The notes: generated from the letters alone by a model not told the origin. A stretch of DNA of 64,000 nucleotides from Azoarcus sp031556475 (GCA_031556475.1 JAVBSY010000052.1:17479-81478), one strand, 5' to 3'. Positions 9,561 to 19,033 are shown, numbered from the stretch's first letter. Program-made: numbers and translations.

Positions 9561-10055
9561 ATGACTGCCGGGGAACACCATTTCGACGGCGGCTGCACCT
9601 GCGGGGCGGTACGCTACCGCCTGACTGCCCGCCCGATGTTCGTGCATTGCTGCCACTGCCGTTATTGCCAGCGCGAAACCGGCAGCGCCTTCGTCATCAA
9701 CGCCCTGATCGAGAACGATCATGTGCAGATCCTGCAGGGCAGCGTCGAAGTCATCGACACACCGACGCAAAGCGGCAAGGGCCAACGCATCGCACGTTGC
9801 CCGGTCTGCCGCATCGCGCTGTGGAGCCACTATGGCGTGGTCAGCAAGGCCGTCAGTTTCGTACGTGTCGGCACACTCGACGACCCGACACGGATACCAC
9901 CGGACATCCACATTGTCACCGCGTCAAAACAACCCTGGGTGATTCTGCCGCCCGACGTGCCGGCGGTGAGCCGCTTTTACAGCATGGCCGACTACTGGCC
10001 GGAGGAAAGTATTCGGCGCCGCAATACAGCAACCCGAAAAAAGGTGGCGCGATAG
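9561..10055 (+). CDS. GFA-family (glutathione-dependent formaldehyde-activating-like) protein
   Basis: Zinc-binding Mss4-like fold protein of 164 residues. The cysteine pattern of the family is visible: GGCTCGAVRYRL near residue 11, HCCHCRYCQRETGSAF near 29-44, and CPVC near 82. These supply the structural and catalytic zinc sites of GFA/CENP-V proteins. Most members have unknown substrates; the name derives from a formaldehyde-glutathione adduct enzyme whose role is disputed. The ATG at 9561 gives the conserved N-terminus; the open frame extends upstream without homologous sequence. It lies 174 bases after the AlkD-like gene on the same strand. Confidence 0.85.
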   Translation: MTAGEHHFDGGCTCGAVRYRLTARPMFVHCCHCRYCQRETGSAFVINALIENDHVQILQGSVEVIDTPTQSGKGQRIARCPVCRIALWSHYGVVSKAVSFVRVGTLDDPTRIPPDIHIVTASKQPWVILPPDVPAVSRFYSMADYWPEESIRRRNTATRKKVAR

Positions 10056-10107
10056 ATACCACAGGCGGGAACCCCGAAGACCCCCTACCGTACGGGGGCC
10101 GTACAGC

Positions 10108-10470
10108 TCAGTCCGCCAGCAATCCCAACTGCCGCTGAATTTTCTTCGTCAGCCCCTGTGCCACCAGGCGGTAAGAGCGATCTATGCTGCCCAGGATCAG
10201 ATCGTCGGGCAGTTCGCCGTCCAGAAACAGCGTATTCCAGTGCGTTTTGTTGAGGTAATAGCCGGGGATGATGTCGCTGAACGCCTGGCGTAGCGCATCG
10301 GCCCGGTCTGGTTCGCTTTTCAGCGAAAGAATGGGCCGCCCTTCCAGGTCGCCCAGCAACACAAACATTTTTCCGCCGACACTGACACGGTCGGCGCCCC
10401 AGTCCGCCTGATAGTCATGTATTGCACCCGGCTTGGTCAGGCAGTATTCGATCAACTGTGCGCTGTTCAT
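10108..10470 (-). CDS. MmcQ/YjbR family protein
   Basis: Small cytoplasmic protein of 120 residues with the CyaY-like alpha/beta fold of the MmcQ/YjbR family. Visible family features are the N-terminal LIEYCLTKPGA, the central GKMFVLL strand with SLKSEPDRADALR, and the C-terminal NKTHWNTLFLDGELPDD, which includes the conserved Lys-x-His-Trp. The biochemical role is not established; DNA binding has been proposed from the fold. It is transcribed toward the GFA gene, with about 50 bases between the two stops. Confidence 0.88.
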   Translation of the reverse strand: MNSAQLIEYCLTKPGAIHDYQADWGADRVSVGGKMFVLLGDLEGRPILSLKSEPDRADALRQAFSDIIPGYYLNKTHWNTLFLDGELPDDLILGSIDRSYRLVAQGLTKKIQRQLGLLAD

Positions 10471-10815
10471 ATGAAACTCCGCCGATAGGGATCGGTTTTC
10501 GTGATTCTAATCACGCATCATCGGGATAAGCGGAATCGTCGATCGACGCGCCGGGATACAACCGAATCTTGGTCCCAAGCCACATTGCCGAACGTAGTGG
10601 ACTCCACCGTTTCGCCGTCATGCTTTGCACGGGGTCGTCGAACGTTCTTCTACCTGCCGTGAATAATTCCGGTACCGATGGAGATACCGTAAGCGTAAGC
10701 TCAATACTGGCCTACAGTTCGATCATCCGGCTTTCCCCCCGCTCTTGCTCAAAGGATTGTGAACAGGCTCTAATGAGCAAACGCTGAAAACCACGTCAGA
10801 ACATACCCGCCGATC
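10471..10815. other. 345-base gap without a convincing gene
   Basis: Lies between the divergent MmcQ/YjbR gene and the hydroxypyruvate isomerase gene, so it must carry both promoters. An open frame of 72 codons at 10569-10787 (+) has no ribosome site and no recognisable similarity, and I do not call it. A cysteine- and serine-rich reading and several TCG/CGA steps suggest intergenic drift or an old gene remnant, but I could not identify one. Confidence 0.4.
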
Positions 10816-11601
10816 ATGCCGAAATTCGCCGCCAATCTCACCCTGCTGTTCAACGAGGTCGCCTTCCCGGAACGCTTCGCTGCTGCGGCTGCCGCCGGCT
10901 TCGATGCCGTGGAATACCTCTTCCCTTACGCCTATCCGCATGCCCAACTCGCCGAAGAACTGCAGCGCAACAAGCTCAAGCAAGTGTTGCACAACCTGCC
11001 GGCGGGCGACTGGGCAGCCGGGGAGCGCGGCATCGCCTGCCTGCCCGATCGCGTCGGCGAATTTCAGGACGGCGTCGGTCTCGCCATCGAATATGCCCAG
11101 GCGCTCGGCTGTAAACGCTTGAACTGCCTGGCAGGCATCGCGCCGCTCGGCGTCGATGAGGAACTACTGTTCGAAACCCTCGTCGCCAATCTGAGCTTCG
11201 CCGCGGACGAACTGGCCAACGCCGGCATCCGCCTGCTGATCGAACCGATCAACCGCCGCGACATACCGGACTTCTACCTCAGCCGCAGCGAACTGGCGAT
11301 GCACCTTATCAGCACCGTCGGCTCGGACAATCTCTACCTGCAATACGACATCTATCACGCCCAACGCAGCGAAGGCGAGTTGGCGAGCACCATCGCCCGC
11401 TGCCTGCCGCACATCGGCCACATGCAACTGGCCGACAACCCAGGCCGCCACGAGCCGGGACCGGGCGAGATCAACTATCCTTTTTTGTTCTCGTACATCG
11501 ACCGCCTCGGCTACGACGGCTGGATCGGCTGCGAATACATTCCGGCGACCACCACGACCGCCGGGCTGGGCTGGCTCGCCGCAGCACGCGCCCGCCACTG
11601 A
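10816..11601 (+). CDS. hyi: Hydroxypyruvate isomerase / OtnI-like TIM-barrel isomerase
   Basis: Predicted to interconvert hydroxypyruvate and tartronate semialdehyde, a step of glyoxylate and glycerate metabolism. The 261 residues match the family length, with xylose-isomerase-like TIM-barrel motifs: NLTLLFNE at the N-terminus, LIEPINRRDIPDFYL near 140, LQYDIYHAQRSEG near 174 and GEINYPFLF near 217. The Glu, Asp, His and Glu residues in these blocks are the expected metal site. The usual partners (gcl, glxR, glxK) are not adjacent, so the pathway here is uncertain. The 2-oxotetronate isomerase OtnI belongs to the same family and cannot be excluded. Confidence 0.87.
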   Translation: MPKFAANLTLLFNEVAFPERFAAAAAAGFDAVEYLFPYAYPHAQLAEELQRNKLKQVLHNLPAGDWAAGERGIACLPDRVGEFQDGVGLAIEYAQALGCKRLNCLAGIAPLGVDEELLFETLVANLSFAADELANAGIRLLIEPINRRDIPDFYLSRSELAMHLISTVGSDNLYLQYDIYHAQRSEGELASTIARCLPHIGHMQLADNPGRHEPGPGEINYPFLFSYIDRLGYDGWIGCEYIPATTTTAGLGWLAAARARH

Positions 11602-11625
11602 CGCGCTACCCGGGCACTCAGCGGC

Positions 11626-12393
11626 TCAACCCGCGTCGACGAGTAAACCGTCGTCCAGCCGCAAGGCGCGCTGCGTCCGGCGCGCGAGCGTTTCGTCGTG
11701 GGTGACGATGACGAAGCTGGTGGCGTGGCGCTGGTTGAGCGACAGCATGAGATCGAACACCGATTCGGCCGTGCGGCGATCCAGGTTGCCAGTCGGTTCG
11801 TCGGCAAGCACGCACGCTGGCTGCGTCACCAGCGCACGGGCAATGGCGGCACGTTGACGCTCGCCACCGGAAAGTTCGCCCGGCGTGTGGTCGAGGCGGT
11901 GCCCCAACCCCACTTCGCGCAGCACTTCGGCGGCGCGGGCATTGGCCTCGTCGCGCGGCACGCGGCGGATGTAGAGCGGCATGGCGACATTTTCGAGCGC
12001 GTCGAATTCGGGCAGCAGGTGATGAAACTGATACACGAAGCCGAGCGAGGCATTGCGCGCACGGCCACGCGCGGCTTCCGACATACGGGAAAAATCCTCG
12101 CCCATCAGGCAAACCCGGCCGGCGCTGGGCACGTCCAATCCACCGAGCAGATGCAACAGCGTACTTTTACCCGAACCGGAAGCACCGACGATGGCCAGCC
12201 GCTCGCCGCGCGCCACCGACAGCGTTACGCCACGCAGCACACGCACCGCGCCACCGCCCTCGCTGCCACCCTCATTGCTACCCTCAGTGCCACCTTTTCC
12301 ACCGCCTTCGCGGAAGTTCTTTTCCAGATTGTCGCAGGCAAGTACTTCGCCGCCGTTCTTCTCGGCGTTTGCCACAGCGTTCATCTCACTCAT
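11626..12393 (-). CDS. lolD: LolD, ATPase of the lipoprotein-releasing ABC transporter
   Basis: Hydrolyses ATP to drive LolC/E extraction of outer-membrane lipoproteins from the inner membrane onto LolA. Walker A (GASGSGKS) lies at residues 70-77. The signature LSGGERQR, Walker B VLADEPTGNLD and the LolD-typical RNASLGFVYQFHHLLPEF are all present. At 255 residues it is about 25 longer than usual. The excess is a low-complexity Gly/Glu/Ser stretch at about 30-48, encoded by imperfect repeats near 12250-12305, in a spot where other LolD proteins have only a few residues. It overlaps the upstream permease gene by 8 bases. Confidence 0.95.
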   Translation of the reverse strand: MSEMNAVANAEKNGGEVLACDNLEKNFREGGGKGGTEGSNEGGSEGGGAVRVLRGVTLSVARGERLAIVGASGSGKSTLLHLLGGLDVPSAGRVCLMGEDFSRMSEAARGRARNASLGFVYQFHHLLPEFDALENVAMPLYIRRVPRDEANARAAEVLREVGLGHRLDHTPGELSGGERQRAAIARALVTQPACVLADEPTGNLDRRTAESVFDLMLSLNQRHATSFVIVTHDETLARRTQRALRLDDGLLVDAG

Positions 12394-13642
12394 AGCGCAG
12401 CGCCTCCGCCGGGTTCACCTTGGACGCACGCCAGCTCGGGTAGAGCGTGGCGAACAGCGTCAGCACGAAAGACACGGTGACGATGCCGATCAAGTCGGCA
12501 GGCAGCACTTTCGAAGGCATTTCGCTGACGAAATAGACCTCGCGATTCCACAGGGTCGCGCCCGTGATCGTTTCCAGCGCCGGAATGACCACGTCGAGGT
12601 TATTGGCGACGAGCAAGCCGAGCACGACCCCCGCGCCCAGGCCGACGATGCCGATGATCGACCCTTGCAGCACGAAGATCGACATGATCGATGCCGGGCT
12701 TGCCCCCAGCGTGCGCAGGATGGCGATATCGGCGTATTTTTCCTGCACCGCCATGACCAGCGTGGACACGATATTGAACGCGGCCACCGCCACGATCAGA
12801 AACAGGATCAGCGTCATCATCGTTTTTTCCAGCGCCACCGCACGGAAAAAATTGGCATGGCTGCGCGTCCAGTCGGCCACCATCGCACTCGGCACGTCGA
12901 TCATGCCGGCCAGTTCGCGCGCCACCCGTGGCGCGGCAAACAGATCGTCCAGCTTCAGGCGCACGCCGCTCACGCTGTCGCCCATACGGTACAACGCCTG
13001 CGCATCGGCAAGGTGAATCAACGCGAGGCCGGAATCGTATTCGTACATGCCGGCCTCGAAAATGCCGACCACCTCGAACTGCTTCACGCGCGGCAGCACC
13101 GCCGCGGGCGTCACCAGACCTTGGGCCACCATCAGCGTCACCTTGTCGCCCAAGCGCACATGCAGCGCCAACGCCAGATCGCGCCCGAGAACGATGCCGA
13201 ACCCCCCCGCACGCAAGGCATCCAGGCTGCCGGTCTTCATGTAGCGAGTGAAATCCGCCACCTTGTCTTCCGCCGCGGGAATCACGCCGCGCACCATCGT
13301 TCCGCGCACTGCATCGCCGAACGACAGCATGCCCTGCTCCTGGATGTAGGGCGCCGACGCGCGCACGGCGGGGTGCCGCGCTGCGTCGTCGGCCACCCGT
13401 TGCCACGACGGCAGGCCGCCATCCATGCCTTGCACCACGACGTGCGAGGCCACGCCGAGGATGCGCGTGCGCAGCTCTTCCTGAAAGCCGTTCATCACCG
13501 ACAGCACAACGATGAGCGCCATCACGCCCAGCGCGATACCCATCATGGAGACCAGGGAAATGAAGGAAATAAAACGATTGCGGCCTTGCGCCCGCTTGCG
13601 TGAGCGCGTGTAGCGCAGGCCGACGAGAAATTCGTAGCGCAT
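12386..13642 (-). CDS. lolC: LolC/LolE-type lipoprotein-releasing permease
   Basis: Inner-membrane permease of the Lol lipoprotein sorting system. The 418 residues have the family layout: one N-terminal transmembrane helix (near 25-50, after the LRYTRSRKRAQGRNRFISFIS signature region), a large periplasmic domain of about 220 residues, and three C-terminal helices ending in the conserved YPSWRASKVNPAEALRYE. Only one permease gene accompanies lolD, as in many betaproteobacteria, so the complex may be a homodimer rather than a LolC-LolE heterodimer unless a second gene lies elsewhere. The first gene of a two-gene leftward operon. Confidence 0.93.
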   Translation of the reverse strand: MRYEFLVGLRYTRSRKRAQGRNRFISFISLVSMMGIALGVMALIVVLSVMNGFQEELRTRILGVASHVVVQGMDGGLPSWQRVADDAARHPAVRASAPYIQEQGMLSFGDAVRGTMVRGVIPAAEDKVADFTRYMKTGSLDALRAGGFGIVLGRDLALALHVRLGDKVTLMVAQGLVTPAAVLPRVKQFEVVGIFEAGMYEYDSGLALIHLADAQALYRMGDSVSGVRLKLDDLFAAPRVARELAGMIDVPSAMVADWTRSHANFFRAVALEKTMMTLILFLIVAVAAFNIVSTLVMAVQEKYADIAILRTLGASPASIMSIFVLQGSIIGIVGLGAGVVLGLLVANNLDVVIPALETITGATLWNREVYFVSEMPSKVLPADLIGIVTVSFVLTLFATLYPSWRASKVNPAEALRYE

Positions 13643-13696
13643 GCGTTCCTTATGCGGAAATGGAAAATGAACCTGAATCGAAAAACCCGCCCCGTC

Positions 13697-15931
13697 TCAT
13701 GCGCGCTTCCCTGCTCCACGCCGGCGGCTTTCCGCACGGCATGGCGTTTTTCCACGCGGTGCGGTACCGAACGCGGTTTTTGGCGTATTTTTGGATGCAG
13801 TTTTGGCGCCAGACGCCAGCACGGGCTGGTGCCTGGGCACCAGGCAACCAGGACCGCTGCCGATCAGATCGGCACGGCCCATGTGCACCAGGGCTTCGCG
13901 CAGCAACGGCCAGTTTTCCGGGTCGTGCCAACGCAAAAACGCTTTGTGCAGACGACGGCTGCGGCCGGCACGAGCAGTGTCGACGGTTTCGGAAGTGGCC
14001 GTGACCTTTTTCAGCGGATTCTTGCGCGAGTGATACATCGCGGTGGCAAGCGCCATCGGTGTCGGCAAAAAGGTCTGTACCTGATCGGGGCGGAAACCGT
14101 TGGCCTTCAGCCACAGCGCCAACGCCAGCATGTCTTCGTCGGTCGTGCCAGGATGAGCGGCAATGAAATAAGGCACCAGATGCTGCTTCTTGCCCGCCTC
14201 GCGCGAGTATCTGTCGAACAGCACGCGAAACGCCTCGTAAGCGCCCATGCCGGGTTTCATCATCTTCGACAGCGGCCCGGGCTCGCTATGTTCCGGCGCG
14301 ATCTTGAGCAGACCGCTGACGTGATGGGTAACGAGTTCGCGCACATATTCCGGCGAACGCACGGCAAGGTCATAACGCAAACCGGAGCCGATAGAGAGGC
14401 GCTTCACCCCCCTCAACGCGCGCGCCTTGCGGTAAAGCCGGACAAGCGGGCCATGGTCGGTGCCAAGCCGCTCGCAGATATCGGGATACACGCAGGACAG
14501 GCGGCGGCAGACACGCTCCACCGCCGGATCGTTGCAGGCCATGCGGTACATGTTGGCGGTGGGGCCGCCCAGGTCGGTGATGTGACCTTTGAAATCGGGC
14601 GATTTGTCGCGAATGTCCTCGATCTCGCGCAAAATGGATTGTTCCGAACGGCTCTGGATGATGCGGCCTTCGTGCTCGGTGATCGAACAGAATGTACAGC
14701 CGCCGAAGCAGCCACGCATGATGTTCACCGAAAACTTGATCATGTCCCACGCCGGAATGCGCGCTCCGCCATAGGCCGGATGCGGCTGGCGGGCGTAAGG
14801 CAGACCGTAGACGAAGTCCATCTCCGCCGTCGACAGCGGCAACGGCGGCGGGTTGAGCCACACGTCGCGCATGCCCGGCCCTTCGCCGTGGCGCTGCACC
14901 ATGGCGCGGGCGTTGCCGGGATTCGATTCGAGATGGAATACGCGCGAGGCGTGCGCGTACAACACCGGATCGGCCTGCACCGCCTCGCAGCCCGGCAGCC
15001 GTATCACCGTCTGCGCACGCGCGGCGCTACGGGACACGATGCGAACCGGCTGCGCGGCGCCAGCGGGTGCGGCCACCTGCGCACAGGCAGGCGCCGCGGA
15101 TTCGCCATACACCGCCGCGGCATCGGCCCGCGCGGCATGGGGCAACATGGCATCCGCCTGCACCGGCACGTCGAGCACGGACGCATCCATCTCGCGCCAG
15201 CCCGGTGGCAGCCATCCCGGCCGCGCCATGAAGGCCGTACCGCGCAGGTCGCGGATTTCCCCGATCGGCTCGCCGGCGGCCAGCCGCTGCGTCAGCGTCA
15301 CCAACGCGCGCTCGGCGTTGCCAAACAGCAGAATGTCCGCCTTGGAATCGGGCAACACCGAACGCCGCACCTTGTCGGACCAGTAATCGTAATGGGCGAT
15401 GCGGCGCAGGCTGGCTTCGATGCCGCCGATGACGACAGCGACGCCGGAAAACGCCTCCCGCGCGCGCTGCGCATACACCGTCAGCGCGCGGTCGGGCCGC
15501 TTGTTCGGCGCGGCATCGGGCGTATAAGCGTCGTCCGAGCGGATCTTGCGGTCGGACGTGTAGCGGTTGACCATCGAATCCATGTTCCCCGCGGTCACGC
15601 CGAAATACAGCCGAGGCCGCCCGAGCGCGCGGAACGGATCGGCCGAGGTCCAATCCGGCTGGCTGATGATGCCGACGCGGAAACCATGCGCCTCCAGCAA
15701 GCGCCCAATGAGCGCCATGCCGAAACTGGGGTGATCGATATAAGCATCGCCGGTCACGAGCACGACGTCGCATTCATCCCACCCCAGCGCCTTCATCTCG
15801 CCGCGCGACATCGGCAGAAAAGGCGCGGGCCGGCGCGGCGGCGCGGCACGGGCGAACAAATCGTCCGGCGACAGAACGGCAGTGGGATGGGCGGGCGAAG
15901 GCATAACAGACGAAGGCATGGCGGCCGTCAT
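13697..15931 (-). CDS. YgiQ-family radical SAM protein
   Basis: Large radical S-adenosylmethionine protein of unknown reaction, cytoplasmic. The 744 residues match YgiQ length (about 720-760). An N-terminal B12-binding-like region begins at the GWDECDVVLVTGDAYIDHP block near residue 49. The iron-sulfur motif CFGGCTFC (C-x3-C-x2-C), near residue 408, is followed by SITEHEGR. Further family blocks are LRYDLAVRSPEYVRELVTHH and the C-terminal Arg/Lys-rich tail. It is transcribed alone, with 55 bases separating it from the start of lolC downstream. Confidence 0.92.
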   Translation of the reverse strand: MTAAMPSSVMPSPAHPTAVLSPDDLFARAAPPRRPAPFLPMSRGEMKALGWDECDVVLVTGDAYIDHPSFGMALIGRLLEAHGFRVGIISQPDWTSADPFRALGRPRLYFGVTAGNMDSMVNRYTSDRKIRSDDAYTPDAAPNKRPDRALTVYAQRAREAFSGVAVVIGGIEASLRRIAHYDYWSDKVRRSVLPDSKADILLFGNAERALVTLTQRLAAGEPIGEIRDLRGTAFMARPGWLPPGWREMDASVLDVPVQADAMLPHAARADAAAVYGESAAPACAQVAAPAGAAQPVRIVSRSAARAQTVIRLPGCEAVQADPVLYAHASRVFHLESNPGNARAMVQRHGEGPGMRDVWLNPPPLPLSTAEMDFVYGLPYARQPHPAYGGARIPAWDMIKFSVNIMRGCFGGCTFCSITEHEGRIIQSRSEQSILREIEDIRDKSPDFKGHITDLGGPTANMYRMACNDPAVERVCRRLSCVYPDICERLGTDHGPLVRLYRKARALRGVKRLSIGSGLRYDLAVRSPEYVRELVTHHVSGLLKIAPEHSEPGPLSKMMKPGMGAYEAFRVLFDRYSREAGKKQHLVPYFIAAHPGTTDEDMLALALWLKANGFRPDQVQTFLPTPMALATAMYHSRKNPLKKVTATSETVDTARAGRSRRLHKAFLRWHDPENWPLLREALVHMGRADLIGSGPGCLVPRHQPVLASGAKTASKNTPKTAFGTAPRGKTPCRAESRRRGAGKRA

Positions 15932-16112
15932 TGTAACCAGCTAAGCACCCAGCCCCTATTCGGCCCTATCCTGAAATCGAAGCGAACTTGTCTTTCGCCG
16001 GAACTCAAACACAAAGCCATCGCACAAACCTCGTGCTACCCATGATGGCTACAATCGCCATTTCGTGCTGGAACCATCCACCACCCGCTCGCCTCAGGAG
16101 TGTCCGTCAAAT

Positions 16113-17543
16113 ATGCAGAACACCCCTTCATCGCCCAATCTCATCCTGTGGCTGGTGGCCGTGGGTTTTTTCATGCAGACGCTGGACGCCACCATCGTCA
16201 ACACCGCACTGCCATCGATGGCGGCCAGCCTGGGCGAAAGCCCGCTGCGCATGCAGTCGGTGGTGATCGCCTACGCGCTGACGATGGCGATGACGATTCC
16301 GGCCAGCGGCTGGTTGGCCGACCGCTTCGGCACGCGGTATGTCTTCGCCGCGGCGGCCTTGTGCTTTGTCGCCGGCTCGCTCGCCTGCGCGCTCTCGCCC
16401 AATCTCGCCACGCTCACCGCCTCGCGCGTACTGCAGGGGCTGGGCGGCGCGATGCTGCTGCCGGTCGGGCGGTTGACGGTGCTGAAAAGCTTTCCGCGCG
16501 AACGCTTCCTGCGCGCGATGGGTTTCGTCGCCGTACCCGGCCTGATCGGCCCCCTGATCGGCCCGACGCTGGGCGGCTGGCTGGTGGAGGTTGCTTCCTG
16601 GCACTGGATCTTTCTGATCAATGTGCCGATCGGGATGGCCGGCTACGCGCTCAGCATGCGCTACATGCCCAACTTCCGCATGGAGCATCCGTTGCCTTTC
16701 GACTTCACCGGCTTCGCCCTGCTGTCCTTCGGCATGGTCACCGTATCGCTCGCGCTCAACGGCATGGGCGGGCTCGGCCTGGGCCGCGGCCCCGTGATCG
16801 TGCTGCTCTTGTTCGGCCTGAGCAATCTGGCCGCATACTGGCTCCGCGCCATGCGTCACCCGCGCCCGCTGTTCTCGCCGCAGCTCTTTCACATCGGCAG
16901 CTTCAGCGTGGGCCTGCTCGGCAACCTCTTCGCACGTATCGGCAGCGGCGCCATGCCTTACCTGATGCCGCTGTTGATGCAGGTTTCGATGGGCTACGGC
17001 CCATTCCACGCCGGGATGATGATGCTGCCGGTCGCCGCGGCGGCCATCTTCTCCAAACCGCTCGCCACCGAACTGATCCAGCATTTCGGCTATCGCCGCG
17101 TACTGGTCAGCAATACCATCCTGCTTGGTCTTTCGATGGCCGCCTTTTCTCTGCTCGCTCCCGGCCAACCGATGTGGCCGCACATTCTGCTGTTCGGTTT
17201 TTTCGGCGCGGTCAATTCGATCCAGTTCACGGCCATGAACACCGTCACGCTCAAAGACCTCGACACCGATCAGGCCAGTTCTGGCAACAGCCTGTTGTCG
17301 ATGGTGCAAATGCTGTCGATGAGCCTGGGCGTATCGGTGGCCGGCGCGCTGCTGGCGGTATTCGCAGAGCACTTCGGCACGTCCTTGCCGAACCAGGGTC
17401 AACTCGCCGCCTTCCATGCCACCTACCTGTGCGTGGGTGCGATCACCATCGCTTCGGCATGGATTTTCTGGCAACTCACGCCCGATACCGGCACGACGCG
17501 GACCTCGGCAAAAACGGTCGAATCCACGATCGAATCCGAGTAA
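16113..17543 (+). CDS. DHA2-family MFS multidrug efflux transporter (EmrB/MdtD-like)
   Basis: Proton-driven drug exporter of the major facilitator superfamily, inner membrane. The 476 residues hold about 14 hydrophobic helices. MFS motifs seen are LDATIVNTALPSM in helix 1, GWLADRFGTRYVF in the first loop, and the antiporter motif in helix 5 (PGLIGPLIGPTLGGWL). The first two are characteristic of DHA2 pumps. I use the ATG at 16113, which starts just before helix 1; a CAGGAG lies 12 bases upstream, slightly far. A second MFS gene follows after 126 bases. No regulator or membrane-fusion partner is adjacent, so the substrate is unknown. Confidence 0.9.
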   Translation: MQNTPSSPNLILWLVAVGFFMQTLDATIVNTALPSMAASLGESPLRMQSVVIAYALTMAMTIPASGWLADRFGTRYVFAAAALCFVAGSLACALSPNLATLTASRVLQGLGGAMLLPVGRLTVLKSFPRERFLRAMGFVAVPGLIGPLIGPTLGGWLVEVASWHWIFLINVPIGMAGYALSMRYMPNFRMEHPLPFDFTGFALLSFGMVTVSLALNGMGGLGLGRGPVIVLLLFGLSNLAAYWLRAMRHPRPLFSPQLFHIGSFSVGLLGNLFARIGSGAMPYLMPLLMQVSMGYGPFHAGMMMLPVAAAAIFSKPLATELIQHFGYRRVLVSNTILLGLSMAAFSLLAPGQPMWPHILLFGFFGAVNSIQFTAMNTVTLKDLDTDQASSGNSLLSMVQMLSMSLGVSVAGALLAVFAEHFGTSLPNQGQLAAFHATYLCVGAITIASAWIFWQLTPDTGTTRTSAKTVESTIESE

Positions 17544-17669
17544 AGTTCAAACCGAAACACGTACAAAAGCGCGACAAAAGCTCGAGATAACGCTGGGAAC
17601 ACCGTCTCTCCCCGCCCGGTCGAAGCGCGAGCACAAATATTTCCCAGCCCCTCTTTTGCCGGATTTTCC

Positions 17670-18887
17670 ATGTTCCGTAGCCTGAACAAACCCGAACTGT
17701 GGACCGTCACCCTGTCGGCGGCCGGCATCCTGATGCTCACGATGGGCATCCGCCAGTCCTTCGGCCTGTTCATATCGCCGATCAACACCAGCACCGGCGC
17801 AGGCATCGGCGCCCTCAGCCTCGCACTGGCGATCGGCCAGTTTGTCTGGGGTGCGATCCAGCCGTTCGCCGGTGCCGCCGCCGACCACTACGGCCCACAA
17901 CGCGTACTCCTCGCGGCCATCGCAGTCATGGCCCTGGGCTGCGCACTGACGCCGTGGATGAGCAGCAGTGTCAGCCTGATCTTCACCTTCGGCGTTCTCA
18001 CCTCGCTCGGTTCCGGCGCGGGCAGCTTTTCCGTACTGATGGGCGCCGCCGCCGCACGCCTGCCGCCAAACGCACGCGGCACCGCCTCGGGCATCATCAA
18101 TGCCGGTGGCTCTTTCGGCCAGTTCGTATTCGCGCCGCTCACGCAAAAACTCATCCAGGCACTCGGCTGGATGGGCGCCCTGTGGTCGCTCGCCGTGCTC
18201 ACCTTCGCCGCCCTGCCGCTGGTGCGTACCCTGACCCGCCAGGCACCGATTCACCTCCCGCCCCCCGCCGCAGGCGAAATCGGCTTATGGCAAAGCGTTC
18301 GCCAAGCATTCTCGGACAACAGCTACCTGCTGCTGCACGCGGGGTTTTTCACCTGCGGCTTCCACATCGCCTTTCTCGTCACCCACCTGCCGGGTGAAGT
18401 GGCGCTGTGCGGCCTGCCGACCGATGTCGCCAGTTGGTCGCTGGCGATCATCGGCCTGGCGAACATCGCCGGCAGCCTGTACGCCGGCGCCTGCATAGCG
18501 CGCTACCGCAGCAAGTACGTCTTGTCGTGGATGTACGGCTCGCGCACGCTACTCATCGCCCTCTACCTGATCAGCCCGAAAACCGCCCTCACCTTCTACC
18601 TCTTCGCCGCCGGCCTGGGCTTTACCTGGCTCGCCACCGTACCGCCCACGGCAAACATCGTCGGCAAACTGTTCGGCGTGCGCTATCTCGGCACGCTATT
18701 CGGCCTCACCCTGCTGTCGCACCAGATCGGCGCCTTCTTCGGCGCCTGGCTCGGCGGCATAGCCATTACGCTCCAGGGCGATTATCAATGGATGTGGTAT
18801 GCCGACATGGTGCTGGCCGGCCTCGCCGCACTCGTCAACCTGCCGATCCGCGAAGCGCCGGTAGTGACAAACCGCGCCGCCGCTTGA
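17670..18887 (+). CDS. MFS transporter (monocarboxylate/oxalate-formate-like group)
   Basis: Major facilitator superfamily transporter of 405 residues with 12 predicted helices. It opens with a helix containing GIRQSFGLFISPI, a feature of the monocarboxylate-porter-like MFS group, and has the loop motif GAAADHYGPQRVLL between helices 2 and 3 and the NAGGSFGQFVFAP helix-5 segment. It is probably an uptake carrier for a small organic anion, but the substrate cannot be assigned. Its last codons overlap the predicted -35 region of the tRNA-Thr promoter. Confidence 0.88.
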   Translation: MFRSLNKPELWTVTLSAAGILMLTMGIRQSFGLFISPINTSTGAGIGALSLALAIGQFVWGAIQPFAGAAADHYGPQRVLLAAIAVMALGCALTPWMSSSVSLIFTFGVLTSLGSGAGSFSVLMGAAAARLPPNARGTASGIINAGGSFGQFVFAPLTQKLIQALGWMGALWSLAVLTFAALPLVRTLTRQAPIHLPPPAAGEIGLWQSVRQAFSDNSYLLLHAGFFTCGFHIAFLVTHLPGEVALCGLPTDVASWSLAIIGLANIAGSLYAGACIARYRSKYVLSWMYGSRTLLIALYLISPKTALTFYLFAAGLGFTWLATVPPTANIVGKLFGVRYLGTLFGLTLLSHQIGAFFGAWLGGIAITLQGDYQWMWYADMVLAGLAALVNLPIREAPVVTNRAAA

Positions 18888-18913
18888 ACGTCTGCCCCCA
18901 TTTAAGGTACATT
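18884..18913 (+). promoter_or_regulatory. Probable tRNA-Thr promoter
   Basis: TTGAAC (18884-18889) and TACATT (18908-18913) are spaced by 18 bases, each with four of six consensus matches, and would start transcription about five bases before the tRNA. The -35 overlaps the stop codon of the upstream MFS gene. Confidence 0.45.
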
Positions 18914-18923
18914 TCGCGTCTTC

Positions 18924-18999
18924 GCCGCTTTAGCTCAGTTGGTAGAGCAACCGCTTCGTAAGCGGTAGGTCGTCTGTTCGAGTCAGACAAGCGGCACCA
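18924..18999 (+). tRNA. tRNA-Thr (anticodon CGU)
   Basis: A complete 76-nt cloverleaf with encoded CCA. The acceptor stem pairs GCCGCTT with AAGCGGC, the D stem GCTC with GAGC, the anticodon stem ACCGC with GCGGT around loop TTCGTAA, and the T stem GTCTG with CAGAC around loop TTCGAGT. The anticodon CGT reads ACG (Thr). The 3' half is the probable attachment site of the decayed island that follows. No second copy of the tRNA 3' end was seen up to 23.7 kb. Confidence 0.97.
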
Positions 19000-19033
19000 A
19001 CATAAGCTCCAAGGTAATCCATGGAGCACCAAG

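Noticed and set aside
10569..10787. 72-codon frame between the MmcQ/YjbR and hyi genes
   Set aside because: No ribosome site and no similarity; the region must serve as a double promoter.
12053..13603. Open frame of 516 codons antisense to lolC-lolD
   Set aside because: Spans two genes with complete Lol motifs on the other strand; composition is that of a shadow frame.
13652..16045. Open frame of 797 codons antisense to the YgiQ-like gene
   Set aside because: The opposite strand carries the radical SAM motif and full family length; this frame is Arg/His-rich shadow sequence.
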